Position numbers and translations under genes: made by a program. A stretch of 64,000 nucleotides of DNA, from assembly GCF_900163815.1 (NCBI RefSeq), contig NZ_FUKO01000012.1, positions 1 through 64,000 of the forward strand. The letters are read 5' to 3'. The first letter of the stretch is position 1. Each line of letters begins with the position of its first letter. This stretch comes from Microbacterium esteraromaticum. GTDB taxonomy: Bacteria > Actinomycetota > Actinomycetes > Actinomycetales > Microbacteriaceae. Shown here piece by piece: positions 25,217 to 34,714 of the stretch. The notes under the pieces were generated by a model, which worked only from the letters and a program-made list of their open reading frames with translations, was not told the origin of the DNA and ran no database searches.

Positions 25217-25960
25217 TCAGCTGCGCGGAGTCCACCCCATCGGGCGCGAGCCGCCGCGTCCGCCCCGCTCGATATCCGCCTTCGCCGACCACCCCTGTGC
25301 GGCGTCCTGTCCATCGAAGCCGCCGCGCGCCAGCCGGATGCCCACGTCGTCATGGTGCATGCGCGGAGCCCCGCCACGGCGCACAGATGCGCGAACGCTC
25401 CAGGAATCGTCGGCGAACCCGCCGCCCCGGAACACCCGGTAGTCGTCGTATCGCTCCGGATCGAGGAAGTCCCAGCACCATTCCCACACATTGCCGAGCG
25501 TGTCGAAGAGACCATTCAGATTCGGCAGCTTCATCCCGACATCCTGTGGCGCATCCACGCCGTCGGACGCAGACCACGCGACCTCAGACAGCGGACCGTA
25601 GTGCGGTCCGACCGACCCTGCTCGGCAGGCGTATTCCCACTCCGCTTCGGTCGGCAGCCGGTAACCGTCGCTATCCACATGCCAGGTGATGTCCTCGCCT
25701 TCGAACGCGTAGGCCGGGTCGAGCCCTTCCCATTCCGATGCGGCGTTGCAGAAGCGGATCGCCCGCAGCCAGCTGAGATCTCGCGCAGGTCGACGGGGAT
25801 GCTGCGCGGGCACACCCAGCACCTCGGCGAATTGCTCTTCGGTGACAGCGAACACGCCGATCTCGAACTGCTCCAGGTCAACGGTGCGGTGCTCGTCACG
25901 ACGCGCATCGTGCAGCGTGACCGCGCCTGCCGGCAGCGCCCGCATCTCCCACAGATCCAT
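25217..25960 (-). CDS. SUMF1/FGE-sulfatase-domain protein lacking the catalytic Cys pair
   Basis: A 247-residue protein with the FGE-sulfatase (SUMF1) fold. Signatures are YRLPTEAEWEYACRAG, GLFDTLGNVWEWCWD and FRGGGF, ending VGIRLARGGF. True formylglycine-generating enzymes carry two active-site cysteines shortly after the GGS motif; here that stretch (GGGFADDSWSVRASVR) has none. It is therefore probably not a sulfatase activator. The last ~30 residues are Gly/Arg-rich. The ATG lies 2 bp after the stop of the YczE-like gene, placing it third in an operon with the SGNH hydrolase. Confidence 0.82.
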   Translation of the reverse strand: MDLWEMRALPAGAVTLHDARRDEHRTVDLEQFEIGVFAVTEEQFAEVLGVPAQHPRRPARDLSWLRAIRFCNAASEWEGLDPAYAFEGEDITWHVDSDGYRLPTEAEWEYACRAGSVGPHYGPLSEVAWSASDGVDAPQDVGMKLPNLNGLFDTLGNVWEWCWDFLDPERYDDYRVFRGGGFADDSWSVRASVRRGGAPRMHHDDVGIRLARGGFDGQDAAQGWSAKADIERGGRGGSRPMGWTPRS

Positions 25961-25962
25961 GC

Positions 25963-26625
25963 TCAGCCCGTCACCCGCAGTGGGCCGGTGCGAGGACCTT
26001 CGGTGCGAGTCGACTTCTCTCCCCCGGCGATGCGCACCGCGAACACGCGCATGAAGAACTGGCACATCGGGCCGACCAGCAGCGCGAACGCGACGGTACC
26101 GACGCCGACGTTGCCGCCGAGCGCCCATCCGATGGCGACGACCGTCACTTCGAGACAGGTGCGCACGATCCAGATCGGCCAGCCGAGTCGTTGGTGCAGG
26201 CCTGTCATCAGGCCATCACGTGGGCCGGGGCCGAAGTGCGCGCCGATGTATAAGCCGGTCGCTGCGGCGAGCACGGTGAGTCCGATGACGAAGAACAGCA
26301 CGCGCAACCACAGGGGCTCAGCCTCTGGAATCAGCAGGAACCCGACATCGGCGGCCGGGCCGACGCACAGCGCGTTCATGACCGTGCCGATCCCGATCTT
26401 CTGCCTGATCGGGATCCACAGCAGCAGCACCACGCCGCTGACGAGAATCGTCACCGTGCCGAAGGTCAGCGGCACATGCCGGGTGATGCCCTGAGTGAGA
26501 ACATCCCAGGGGGCGGCGCCGATCGCACCGCGGATCATGAACGCGATGCCGATGCCGTAAAGGAACAGTCCGACGAAGAGCTGTGTGAGGCGGCGCGGTA
26601 GTCGCCGGCCGGAGAAGCGGCTCAT
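25963..26625 (-). CDS. YczE/YitT-type membrane protein
   Basis: A 220-residue integral membrane protein with about five to six hydrophobic segments. It matches the YczE/YyaS/YitT family: LFVGLFLYGIGIAFMIR and GAAPWDVLTQGI near the start, and GPGPRDGLMTGL in the middle. Function is unknown, with transport suggested for some members. The ATG at 26625 overlaps the SGNH hydrolase stop by 4 bp. Upstream in-frame starts are rejected as they lie within that gene. Confidence 0.87.
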   Translation of the reverse strand: MSRFSGRRLPRRLTQLFVGLFLYGIGIAFMIRGAIGAAPWDVLTQGITRHVPLTFGTVTILVSGVVLLLWIPIRQKIGIGTVMNALCVGPAADVGFLLIPEAEPLWLRVLFFVIGLTVLAAATGLYIGAHFGPGPRDGLMTGLHQRLGWPIWIVRTCLEVTVVAIGWALGGNVGVGTVAFALLVGPMCQFFMRVFAVRIAGGEKSTRTEGPRTGPLRVTG

Positions 26626-27377
26626 TGCGGGTGTCTTTCCACCCAGTCGGCGTACTTCGCTGTGCGGCCGTCGCCCGAGGAGGTGCGCGTCACTCGGCGT
26701 TTGATCCACGGCCCCACGAACTCGCGGTAGTACTTCAGGCCTGACGGTCCGGCCGTCGGCGTCGAGGTGGGCGACCACCACTCTTCTGGCGGGTTGAGCT
26801 GCAGGGCATGCAGCACCCGCGCCGCCACCCGATGGTGCCCGTGCGTGTTCATATGCAGTCGGTCCTCGGACCAGTACTTCGGCTGCGACAGTTCGGTGTC
26901 GGGCCAGTTCAGCGCTTGCACGACATCGGGCCGCCCCTCGACGCGCCTCAGCACGGCGCTCGACAGAGCATCGCCGCGCCGCTGGAACACGGGACCCAGC
27001 GGCAGCTGCGCACTCGGATTGGCTCCCGAGAGGATGATCAGCCGCACACCCTCTTCGTCACAGCGTCGAAGGACTCGGGTGAACACGTCCGCGATGTGCT
27101 CGACATCAGTATTGGGACGCAGGATGTCGTTGCCACCGCCGTTGAACGAGAGATGCGTCGGCTTCAGCGCGAGCGCCGGCTCCAGCTGCTCTTCGACGAT
27201 CGGCCACGCCAGACGCCCTCGAATCGCCAGGTTCGCGTACTCGATCGGCGCGCCGGTCGCATCCGCCCAGCCCTGCGCAGCGATGTCCGCCCATCCGCGA
27301 ACGGTGCCATCGGGAAGCTCATCGCCGACCCCTTCGGTGAAGGAATCGCCGATCGCCACGAATCGCACTGCCGCCAT
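26622..27377 (-). CDS. SGNH/GDSL-family hydrolase
   Basis: A 251-residue esterase or lipase-like hydrolase. Block I is AIGDSFTEG with the catalytic Ser, block III is GGGNDIL, and block V is SEDRLHMNTHGH with the Asp-x-x-His pair. No signal peptide is seen, so it is probably cytoplasmic. The substrate is unknown. The ATG at 27377 is chosen over GTG 27386 because GGTGGAG lies a few bases before it. It is the first gene of a three-gene unit with the YczE-like and SUMF1-domain genes. Confidence 0.87.
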   Translation of the reverse strand: MAAVRFVAIGDSFTEGVGDELPDGTVRGWADIAAQGWADATGAPIEYANLAIRGRLAWPIVEEQLEPALALKPTHLSFNGGGNDILRPNTDVEHIADVFTRVLRRCDEEGVRLIILSGANPSAQLPLGPVFQRRGDALSSAVLRRVEGRPDVVQALNWPDTELSQPKYWSEDRLHMNTHGHHRVAARVLHALQLNPPEEWWSPTSTPTAGPSGLKYYREFVGPWIKRRVTRTSSGDGRTAKYADWVERHPQ

Positions 27378-27430
27378 GCTCTCCACCCTATTCCTGTGCG
27401 GACGCAGAGCTGTCCTGGGCGACGTCGGGA

Positions 27431-29104
27431 TCAGCGGGCGAAGACCGTGCGCAGCGTATCGAGTCCGACACCGCCGATGTCCAGTGCGCGCTTGTGGAAA
27501 TCCTTGAATGAGAACGCCTCGCCCTGCTGCGCACGCGCAGCATCACGCACTTCTTCCCAGATGCGCTGGCCGACCTTGTACGACGGTGCCTGCCCGGGCC
27601 AGCCAAGGTACCGGTTGACCTCGAACTGCCGGAACTCGTCCGGCATGTTCACGTTCTGCCGCATCGTCTCCAGCGCGTAGTCATGATCCCAGACTCCCTC
27701 GCCATCGAGACGGGGCTTGCCGAGGTGCACGCCGATGTCGAGGACGACGCGCAGCGCGCGCATCCGCTGCCCGTCCAGCATCCCGAGACGGTCAGCCGGG
27801 TCATCGAGGTAACCGAGCTGCTCCATGAGACGCTCGGCGTACAGGGCCCATCCCTCGGCGTGGCCGGAGGTGCCGGCGAGCACCCGACGCCACGTATTCA
27901 GCTCAGCGCGATTGTAGGTCGCCTGCGCGATCTGCAGGTGATGACCGGGCACACCCTCGTGGTAGACGGTCGTCAGCTCGCGCCAGGTGTCGAACTCGGT
28001 GACGCCTTCGGGCACCGACCACCACATCCGGCCCGGGCGGGAGAAGTCGTCCGTGGGACCGGTGTAGTAGATCCCACCCTCCTGCGTCGGCGCGATCATG
28101 CACTCCAGTGCGCGGATCTCCTCGGGAATATCGAAATGCGAGACCCCGAGTTCGGCTATGGCGCGGTCGCTCGTCTCCTGCATCCACTTCTGCAGTGCGT
28201 CGGTCCCATGCAGCTTGCGACTCGGGTCGGCCTCGAGGTGGGCGACAGCCTCTTCCAGCGTGGCACCCGGGAGGATCTCATTCGCAATGGACTCCTGCTC
28301 GGCGATCATCCGAGCGAGTTCTTCACGACCCCACTCGTAGGTCTCGTCGAGGTCGATGCTCGCGCCGAGGAAGCGGCGCGAATTCAGCGCGTACAACTCA
28401 CGCCCGACAGCGTCTTCCTCACCGGCGACCGGCGCGAGTTCGGTGCTGAGGAACGAGCCCAGCGTGTCGTACGCGACCCGAGCGGCCCCGGCGCGGTCGG
28501 CGAGCTCACGGGCGAGGGATGCCGGCAGCTGGCCCTCCTGCGGAGCGGCGCCGGCGATGAAGGAGGCGAAGAAGCCGTCGTCAGCGCTGTAGCGGGTGAT
28601 CTGCTTGGCAACCTCCACGACCTGGCGACGCGCGGGCACGACACCCCGCCGGATTCCTTCACGGAGAGTCTCGGTGTACCCCTTGAGCGCATCCGGAACC
28701 GCGGCCAGGCGCTCAGCGACGACAGCCCAGTCCTCGACCTCGGCGGTCGGCATGAGATCGAAGGCCTGTCGGAAATCCTGCGCAGCCGAGGCGATCACAT
28801 TGAGGTCGCGCAGGTGCCACTGTGCATCGTGCAGCTCGAGTTCGAGCCGCAGCTCTGCCGAGAGATCGGTCTTGGTGATCGCGTCGATGCTGTCGGTGGG
28901 CTCCGTGGCATCCAGGCGCGCGAGAGCCTCACGAGTGGCAGCCACTGAGCGCTCGTGGCCTTCCGGGCTGACATCATCGAGGCGCCCATTGGCTTCGTTT
29001 CGCCCGATATAGGTAGCCAGAACCGGTGAAAGATCGACCAGTGTGTCGACCCAGTCCTCTGCGATCTGATCGATGGCCGAGGGGATGCGAGCTTCAGCAA
29101 TCAT
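27431..29104 (-). CDS. DUF885-family metallopeptidase-like protein
   Basis: A 557-residue protein of the DUF885 family, related to zinc peptidases. The likely metal site is HEGVPGHH (residues 382-389), with a second acidic ligand in SGHAEGWALYAERL (414-427). Most of the rest is helical. No signal peptide is present, and the natural substrate is unknown. The start ATG has no Shine-Dalgarno sequence. It follows polA on the same strand, separated by a hairpin carrying a dispersed repeat, so it is likely a separate transcript. Confidence 0.85.
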   Translation of the reverse strand: MIAEARIPSAIDQIAEDWVDTLVDLSPVLATYIGRNEANGRLDDVSPEGHERSVAATREALARLDATEPTDSIDAITKTDLSAELRLELELHDAQWHLRDLNVIASAAQDFRQAFDLMPTAEVEDWAVVAERLAAVPDALKGYTETLREGIRRGVVPARRQVVEVAKQITRYSADDGFFASFIAGAAPQEGQLPASLARELADRAGAARVAYDTLGSFLSTELAPVAGEEDAVGRELYALNSRRFLGASIDLDETYEWGREELARMIAEQESIANEILPGATLEEAVAHLEADPSRKLHGTDALQKWMQETSDRAIAELGVSHFDIPEEIRALECMIAPTQEGGIYYTGPTDDFSRPGRMWWSVPEGVTEFDTWRELTTVYHEGVPGHHLQIAQATYNRAELNTWRRVLAGTSGHAEGWALYAERLMEQLGYLDDPADRLGMLDGQRMRALRVVLDIGVHLGKPRLDGEGVWDHDYALETMRQNVNMPDEFRQFEVNRYLGWPGQAPSYKVGQRIWEEVRDAARAQQGEAFSFKDFHKRALDIGGVGLDTLRTVFAR

Positions 29105-29123
29105 GGATTCGAGCTTATCTGTG

Positions 29124-29167
29124 GTGGCCCTTCGACAGGCTCAGGGACCCACGAAGGTCTGGGCCAC
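29124..29167 (-). terminator. Imperfect hairpin after polA
   Basis: GTGGCC-CTTCG pairs with CGAAG and GGCCAC across an interrupted stem, 9 bp after the polA stop. It has no T tract, so termination is inferred from position between two same-strand genes. Confidence 0.45.
29126..29145 (+). repeat. Dispersed 20-bp intergenic repeat, copy 2
   Basis: Identical to positions 2473-2492 (CCCTTCGACAGGCTCAGG core). Both copies lie inside imperfect hairpins at gene ends, in the same orientation relative to the plus strand. Confidence 0.7.
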
Positions 29168-29175
29168 TGAGATTG

Positions 29176-31827
29176 TCAGTGCGCGGCCTCGTTCCAGTCG
29201 CGACCACGGCCGACCTGCACATCCAGCGGCACGGTGAGTTCTGCGGCACCAGCCATTCGGGCGCGGACGATCTCCTCCACCGCATCCCACTCCCCCGGTG
29301 CGACCTCGACGACGAGTTCGTCATGGATCTGCAGCAGTGCACGAGACCGCAGTTCGCTGCCGTGAAGATCATCGTGAATTCTGATCAGTGCGATCTTCAT
29401 GATGTCCGCGGCGCTGCCCTGAATCGGCGCGTTGAGCGCCGCGCGCTCGGCATTCTCACGCAGCACGCGGTTCGGGCTGCTCAGATCGGGGAACGGGCGA
29501 CGGCGTCCGAAGATCGTCTCGGTGTAGCCGTCTTCCTTGGCTTTGATCACCGATGCCCGCAGGTAGTCGCGCACCGCACCGAAGCGCGCGAAGTACTCGA
29601 GCATGAGCTTCTTCGCCTCGGACTGCTCGATGCGCAGCTGCTTGGAAAGACCGAAGGCGCTCAACCCGTACACCAGGCCATACGACATCGCCTTCACCTT
29701 CGTGCGCATGGCCGAGCTGACTTCCTCCGGCTCGACGCCGAAGACTCGCGCACCGACGAAACGGTGCAGATCCTCACCGGTGCGGAACGCCTCGATCAGG
29801 CCCTCGTCTCCGGACAGGTGCGCCATGATGCGCATCTCGATCTGCGAGTAGTCGGCCGTCAACAGCGTTCCGTAGCCCTCGCCGACCTCGAATGCGCTGC
29901 GGATGCGCCTGGACTCCTCCGTGCGCACCGGAATGTTCTGCAGGTTCGGGTCGGTGCTGGAGAGCCTGCCGGTCTGACTGCCGGTCTGCACGTACGTCGT
30001 GTGAATGCGGTGATCGTCGGCGATCGCCCCGTTCTTGCCGATCGCGCTGTCGAGCGATTCGATGATCTGTCGCAGTTTGGTCGCCTCACGGTGCTGCAGC
30101 AGCAGGTCGAGGAACGGATGCGGGTTCGATTCGCGCAGGTCGGCGAGCACCGCAGCATCCGTCGAGTATCCGGTCTTGGTCTTGCGCGTCTTCGGCAGCT
30201 GCAGGTCTTCGAACAGCACCTCCTGCAGCTGCTTCGGCGAGCCGAGATTGAATTCTCGTCCGACGAGAGCGAACGCGTCGACGGCGATGCCGTCCGTGCG
30301 CGTCAGCAGTTCGGCAGAGAACGTCGACAGCACGTCGTGCGAGACGGCGACGCCCGCGAGTTCCATATCGGCGAGGACGAGCAGCGTCGGCAGCTCGATG
30401 TCGGTGAGGACGGATGCCACCGACTCGGGCATGTCTTCACGGATTGCAGCTGCCGTGCGCAGGGTGAACCACGCCTCTTGCGATGGGGTGGCGCCGTCGG
30501 TCTCGGGGACGAGCTGAGTGGGGTCGGCTTCTGGCAGCTTCTCATCCAGATAGCGGGAGACGAGGTGACCGAGTGTCTTGTCGGGGAAGCTCGGACGCAT
30601 CAGCCAGCCGGCCAGGAGCGTGTCGTACGCGAGGCCGCCGAGTCGGATTCCAGCCCGCAGCAGCGCTTTCAGCGGTGACTTGGCGTCGTTGATGACCTTT
30701 GCCGCGTCGGATGCGAGCCAGGGCCCCAGCGCCACCGCCGTCTCATCGTTCCAATCGCACTCGTGCAGTTCAGTGAGGCTGGCGACTCCCACTCGAGAGA
30801 TCACCCCGCCCGCGGTGGCGAAGGCGACGGCGATCTCGTCGTCTTGCGTGTTCAGCCAGGCCGCGATGGCGGATGCCGAAGACTCGGTCGGCGCGGGGAC
30901 CTTCATCGCCGGCTCATCGTGCACCGCTTCATCACCCGCTCCAACGGCGTCGAACACACGCGGAAGCAGGGTGCGGAACTCCAGGCGCGCGAAGATGTCA
31001 CGCACTGCCTGCGCATCGATGGGCGCGACTGCCAACTGGTCCGGAGAGACGGGCAGCTCCACGTCGGTGAGGAGGCGATTGAGCTTGCGGTTTCTGCGCA
31101 CAGCATCCATGTGCTCGCGGAGGTTGCCGCCGACGACGCCCTTGATCTCCTCGGCCCGGGCGAGTAGTTCATCGAGAGTTCCGAACTGGGTGAGCCACTT
31201 GACGGCGGTCTTCTCCCCCACCTTCGGCACGCCCGGGAGGTTATCGCTGGTTTCGCCGACGAGGGCTGCGACGTCGGGATACTGCTCCGGACGCACTCCG
31301 TAGCGCTCTTCCACCGCCGTGGGATCGTAGCGCTTCAGCTGCGACACCCCCTGCACCGAGGGGTACAGCAGCGTCACATCGTCATTCACGAGCTGGATCG
31401 TGTCGCGATCGCCGGAGACCACGAGCACGTCGTATCCCTGCTCAGAACCCTGCTTCGCGAGTGTGGCCAGGATGTCATCGGCCTCGATGCCGACCTGGGT
31501 GAGCACCGGAATAGCCATCGCGGCCAGGCAGTCCTGCAGCAGAGGGATCTGGCCCTTGAACTCTTGGGGGCTCTCTGATCGGGTCGCCTTGTACTCGGGG
31601 TACTCATCGGTGCGGAACGAGTGCCGTGACGTGTCGAACGCGATGGCGAGGTGGGTGGGCTTCTCTGCCTTGATCAGGTTCACCAGCATCGACAAGAAGC
31701 CGTAGATGGCGTTCGTGTGCTGGTTGTCCTTCGTGGTGAAATTCTCGACCGGCAGGGCGAAGAAGGCACGATAGGCGAGCGAGTGGCCGTCGACGACCAT
31801 GAGGGTAGGCTTTGCGGAGTCCGTCAC
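29176..31827 (-). CDS. polA: DNA polymerase I
   Basis: An 883-residue polymerase for Okazaki-fragment processing and repair. The N-terminal 5'-3' exonuclease begins LMVVDGHSLAYRAFFA and contains DGVSQL- and GVPKVGEKTA-type segments. The central domain occupies the place of the 3'-5' proofreading exonuclease, but its DxE metal motif is not seen, so proofreading is probably lost. The C-terminal polymerase has motif A DYSQIEMRI, motif B near KAMSYGLVYGLSAFG and motif C QIHDELVVEV. The start is GTG. It is divergent from the thioesterase gene 45 bp away. Confidence 0.96.
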   Translation of the reverse strand: MTDSAKPTLMVVDGHSLAYRAFFALPVENFTTKDNQHTNAIYGFLSMLVNLIKAEKPTHLAIAFDTSRHSFRTDEYPEYKATRSESPQEFKGQIPLLQDCLAAMAIPVLTQVGIEADDILATLAKQGSEQGYDVLVVSGDRDTIQLVNDDVTLLYPSVQGVSQLKRYDPTAVEERYGVRPEQYPDVAALVGETSDNLPGVPKVGEKTAVKWLTQFGTLDELLARAEEIKGVVGGNLREHMDAVRRNRKLNRLLTDVELPVSPDQLAVAPIDAQAVRDIFARLEFRTLLPRVFDAVGAGDEAVHDEPAMKVPAPTESSASAIAAWLNTQDDEIAVAFATAGGVISRVGVASLTELHECDWNDETAVALGPWLASDAAKVINDAKSPLKALLRAGIRLGGLAYDTLLAGWLMRPSFPDKTLGHLVSRYLDEKLPEADPTQLVPETDGATPSQEAWFTLRTAAAIREDMPESVASVLTDIELPTLLVLADMELAGVAVSHDVLSTFSAELLTRTDGIAVDAFALVGREFNLGSPKQLQEVLFEDLQLPKTRKTKTGYSTDAAVLADLRESNPHPFLDLLLQHREATKLRQIIESLDSAIGKNGAIADDHRIHTTYVQTGSQTGRLSSTDPNLQNIPVRTEESRRIRSAFEVGEGYGTLLTADYSQIEMRIMAHLSGDEGLIEAFRTGEDLHRFVGARVFGVEPEEVSSAMRTKVKAMSYGLVYGLSAFGLSKQLRIEQSEAKKLMLEYFARFGAVRDYLRASVIKAKEDGYTETIFGRRRPFPDLSSPNRVLRENAERAALNAPIQGSAADIMKIALIRIHDDLHGSELRSRALLQIHDELVVEVAPGEWDAVEEIVRARMAGAAELTVPLDVQVGRGRDWNEAAH

Positions 31828-31872
31828 CCTGCAAGCCTAACGAGAGTGGCGGACACTCGCCGAGGAGGATGC

Positions 31873-32295
31873 ATGACCGAAACGACCCAGACCGCCGGAT
31901 TGGAATGGGCCACCCACCGTGGCATGGGAGCGCTGGCCGAGAAGATGGGCATCGAGTTCACCGAATTCGGCATCCAGCGCAGCGTCGCAACCATGCCCGT
32001 CGAGGGCAACACTCAGCCGGTCGGCCTGCTGCACGGCGGCGCCTACGTCGTGCTCGGCGAGTCGCTGGGTTCGATGTCCGCGAACCTGCACGCCGGACCC
32101 GGCCGCCTCGCCGTCGGAGTCGACATCAACGCGACGCACACCCGTTCGGCCACCTCCGGCATCGTCACCGCGGTCTGCACGCCTGTGCACCTCGGGCGCA
32201 GCATGACCGTGCATGAGATCGCGGTCGATGACGAACAGGGCCGCCGTTGCTCGACGATCCGCATCACGAACATGATCAAGGACATGCCGGCCTGA
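31873..32295 (+). CDS. Hotdog-fold thioesterase (PaaI family)
   Basis: A 140-residue hotdog thioesterase that should hydrolyse acyl- or aromatic-CoA thioesters. The active-site segment LLHGGAYVVLGESLGS carries the PaaI-type HGG with its acidic residue on the following helix. GVDINATHTRS forms the central strand. Members include the 1,4-dihydroxy-2-naphthoyl-CoA thioesterase of menaquinone synthesis, but no menaquinone genes are near. CGAGGAGGAT precedes the ATG. It is the only plus-strand gene between 25.2 and 64 kb. Confidence 0.88.
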   Translation: MTETTQTAGLEWATHRGMGALAEKMGIEFTEFGIQRSVATMPVEGNTQPVGLLHGGAYVVLGESLGSMSANLHAGPGRLAVGVDINATHTRSATSGIVTAVCTPVHLGRSMTVHEIAVDDEQGRRCSTIRITNMIKDMPA

Positions 32296-32310
32296 CACGG
32301 CTGCAGAAGC

Positions 32311-32345
32311 AGAACGGCCCCGCTGCGTCGCAACGGGGCCGTTCT
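32311..32345. terminator. Terminator between convergent thioesterase and pdtaR genes
   Basis: A perfect 12-bp stem (AGAACGGCCCCG with CGGGGCCGTTCT) around an 11-nt loop, placed 15 bp from both stop codons. It should work in both directions, although the T tract is weak. Confidence 0.75.
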
Positions 32346-32359
32346 GATAAAGGCTGTGG

Positions 32360-32986
32360 TTACTTCTTCGGAGCGAGCTGCTCGATGATCGCCTTCGCGA
32401 CATCCTGCATCGTGAGGCGGCGGTCCATCGACGCCTTCTGGATCCAGCGGAATGCCTCGGGCTCGGAGAGTCCCATCTTCTCGTTCAGGAGGCCCTTGGC
32501 GCGATCGACGAGCTTGCGGGTCTCGAAGCGCTCGACCATGTCGGCGACCTCGGCTTCGAGCGTGATGATCTGCTCGTGGCGTGCCAGTGCGATCTCGATC
32601 GCCGGCAGCAGGTCGTTCGGGGTGAAGGGCTTGACGACGTAGGCCAGCGCACCGGCCTCGCTCGCACGCTCGACCAGCTCCTTCTGGCTGAATGCCGTCA
32701 GCAGCACGACAGGAGCGATGTTCGCCTTGTGCAGGCGCTCGGCCGCGCTGATGCCATCCAGCTGGGGCATCTTCACGTCCATGATCACCAGATCGGGGCG
32801 AAGCTCCGTGGCGAGCTGCACGGCTGTCTCGCCGTCACCAGCCTCACCGACGACATCGAAGCCGTTGTCGCGCAGGATCTCGACGATGTCGAGGCGGATC
32901 AGCGACTCATCCTCCGCGACGACGACGCGTCGCGGGGCGGATGCCGTGGGCTGTTCAGGCTGTTCAGGCTGTTCTTGCTCGGTCAC
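32360..32986 (-). CDS. pdtaR: ANTAR-domain response regulator (PdtaR-like)
   Basis: A 208-residue two-component regulator that acts on RNA. The receiver domain (about 20-135) has the acidic pair in AEDESL, phospho-acceptor Asp in VIMDVKMP, and Lys in VVKPFTP. The C-terminal ANTAR domain (about 150-205, LVDRAKGLLNEKMG) binds dual-hairpin RNA and relieves termination. It resembles M. tuberculosis PdtaR (Rv1626), which also lies next to polA (Rv1629). The N-terminus has a tandem Glu-Gln-Pro repeat. GTG start at 32986, with GGA upstream. Confidence 0.9.
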   Translation of the reverse strand: MTEQEQPEQPEQPTASAPRRVVVAEDESLIRLDIVEILRDNGFDVVGEAGDGETAVQLATELRPDLVIMDVKMPQLDGISAAERLHKANIAPVVLLTAFSQKELVERASEAGALAYVVKPFTPNDLLPAIEIALARHEQIITLEAEVADMVERFETRKLVDRAKGLLNEKMGLSEPEAFRWIQKASMDRRLTMQDVAKAIIEQLAPKK

Positions 32987-33062
32987 AGATGAAATCCTAT
33001 CGGACTGACGCTGCTGCAGGTGCGAACGCGCGGAGGGCCGCGCAAGGCGACCCTCCAGGCAT

Positions 33063-33148
33063 TGGTGCCGGCGGTGGGACTCGAACCCACACGACCTCTC
33101 GGACAAAGCATTTTGAGTGCTCCGCGTCTACCATTCCGCCACGCCGGC
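33063..33148 (-). tRNA. tRNA-Leu (anticodon CAA)
   Basis: Class II tRNA of 86 nt including an encoded CCA. Acceptor stem GCCGGCG/CGCCGGC is perfect. The anticodon stem GAGCA/TGCTT holds loop CTCAAAA (anticodon CAA), which reads UUG. The variable arm is long, and the T arm is GTGGG-TTCGAGT-CCCAC. It lies between the pyk terminator and pdtaR. Confidence 0.95.
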
Positions 33149-33165
33149 CCGTGAACGACTTTAGC

Positions 33166-33209
33166 GCACAGACGAGGGCGGAACCTGCGGCTCCGCCCTC
33201 GTCTTGTGC
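33166..33209 (-). terminator. Rho-independent-type terminator after pyk
   Basis: A 12-bp perfect stem (GACGAGGGCGGA with TCCGCCCTCGTC) around a 9-nt loop is extended by GCACA/TGTGC past one bulged base. It starts directly after the pyk stop codon and should end the pyk transcript before tRNA-Leu. Confidence 0.8.
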
Positions 33210-34658
33210 TCAGATTCCGGCTTTGTAGACCGGCGCCGCTCCGCCCACGGCATCCCCGACCTTGTGGACGCGGATGTCGTTGGTGGAGCCGATGATGCCG
33301 GGAGGGGAACCGGAGATCACGACCACGCGATCCCCGATCTCGGCCAGCTTGTTCTTCAAAAGGTGCTCGTCGACCTGCAGGTACATCGCATCGGTGTGCT
33401 TGACCATGTCGACCAGCGTCGAGCGGATGCCCCACGTCAGCGCCATGCGGCGACGGATGCCGGGCTCGGGCGTGAACGCCAGCATCGGGATCCGCGAGCG
33501 CAGTCGCGACAGACGGCGTGCGGAGTCACCTGACTGCGTGAACACGCACAGGAACTTGGCCTCGACGAACTCCGCGACCTCGAGAGCGGCCAGCGTGATG
33601 GCACCGCCCTGCGTGCGGGGTGTGCTCGTCAGCGGCGCGATGCGCTCCAGACCGTGCTCCTCCGTGGACTCGATGATGCGCGCCATGGTCTCTACGACCA
33701 CGACCGGGTAGTCCCCGACGCTCGTCTCGCCCGACAGCATCACGGCATCCGCGCCATCGAGCACGGCGTTGGCGACGTCCGAGGTCTCGGCGCGGGTCGG
33801 CACGGGGCTGTTGATCATCGATTCCAGCATCTGCGTGGCGACGATGACCGGCTTCGCCATGCGGCGTGCGATCTCCACGGCGCGCTTCTGCACGATCGGC
33901 ACGGCTTCGAGCGGCAGCTCGACTCCGAGGTCGCCGCGAGCGACCATGATGCCGTCGAAGGCGTCGACGATCTCCTCGAGCGCCTCAACCGCCTGCGGCT
34001 TCTCGATCTTGGCGATCACGGGGACGCGGACGCCCTCCTCCGCCATGATCTCGTGCACGCGTCGCACATCGCTCGCGTCGCGGACGAACGACAGCGCGAT
34101 CAGGTCTGCACCGATGCGCAGCCCCCAGCGGAGATCGTCCTCATCCTTTGTGCTCAGCGCGGGCACGTTCACGGCGACGCCGGGCAGATTGATGCCCTTG
34201 TTGTTCGATACGGCGCCTGCGACGATGACACGCGTGGTGACGACCGTGCCGTCGGACTCGACGACCTCGACACGGACCTTGCCGTCATCGATCAGCAGGA
34301 AGTCACCCGGCTTGACGTCGTTGGGCAGACCCTTGAACGTCGTGCCGCAGATCTCGCGGTTGCCGATGATGTCCTCGGTCGTGATCTTGAAGATGTCACC
34401 GGCCTCGAGCTCGTACGGACCGTCTTCGAACTTGCCGAGGCGGATTTTCGGTCCCTGCAGGTCGACGAGGATGGCGACGGCGCGCGCGGCGTCTTCGGCA
34501 GCACGCCGCACGTTCGCGTAGTTTGCGTCATGAACCGAGTAGTCGCCGTGGCTGAGGTTCAGCCGAGCGACGTCCACGCCCGCGTCGATCAGGGCGCGGA
34601 CCGTTTCATAGGTCGAGGTTGCGGGTCCGAGTGTGGCGACGATTTTCGCGCGTCTCAA
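33210..34658 (-). CDS. pyk: Pyruvate kinase
   Basis: Final glycolytic enzyme (phosphoenolpyruvate + ADP to pyruvate + ATP). The 482-residue protein has [14 protein letters not shown] at the N-terminus, [13 protein letters not shown], the catalytic Lys in [10 protein letters not shown], the [14 protein letters not shown] metal site, and a C-terminal allosteric domain. The TTG at 34658 is preferred because GGAG lies six bases upstream and it yields the usual MRRAKIV start. The ATG two codons earlier (34664) sits directly against that GGAG. It lies after lgt and gltBD, like Rv1617 after lgt in M. tuberculosis. Confidence 0.94.
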   Translation of the reverse strand: MRRAKIVATLGPATSTYETVRALIDAGVDVARLNLSHGDYSVHDANYANVRRAAEDAARAVAILVDLQGPKIRLGKFEDGPYELEAGDIFKITTEDIIGNREICGTTFKGLPNDVKPGDFLLIDDGKVRVEVVESDGTVVTTRVIVAGAVSNNKGINLPGVAVNVPALSTKDEDDLRWGLRIGADLIALSFVRDASDVRRVHEIMAEEGVRVPVIAKIEKPQAVEALEEIVDAFDGIMVARGDLGVELPLEAVPIVQKRAVEIARRMAKPVIVATQMLESMINSPVPTRAETSDVANAVLDGADAVMLSGETSVGDYPVVVVETMARIIESTEEHGLERIAPLTSTPRTQGGAITLAALEVAEFVEAKFLCVFTQSGDSARRLSRLRSRIPMLAFTPEPGIRRRMALTWGIRSTLVDMVKHTDAMYLQVDEHLLKNKLAEIGDRVVVISGSPPGIIGSTNDIRVHKVGDAVGGAAPVYKAGI

Positions 34659-34714
34659 CGGCATCTCCAGGGTGAGGGGGAACAGGGAAATTAGGCGACG
34701 TTGCCGCGCTCAGC

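Noticed and set aside
32945..32975. Tandem repeat in the pdtaR gene as a regulatory element
   Set aside because: The repeated nine-base unit simply encodes Glu-Gln-Pro repeats at the protein's N-terminus.
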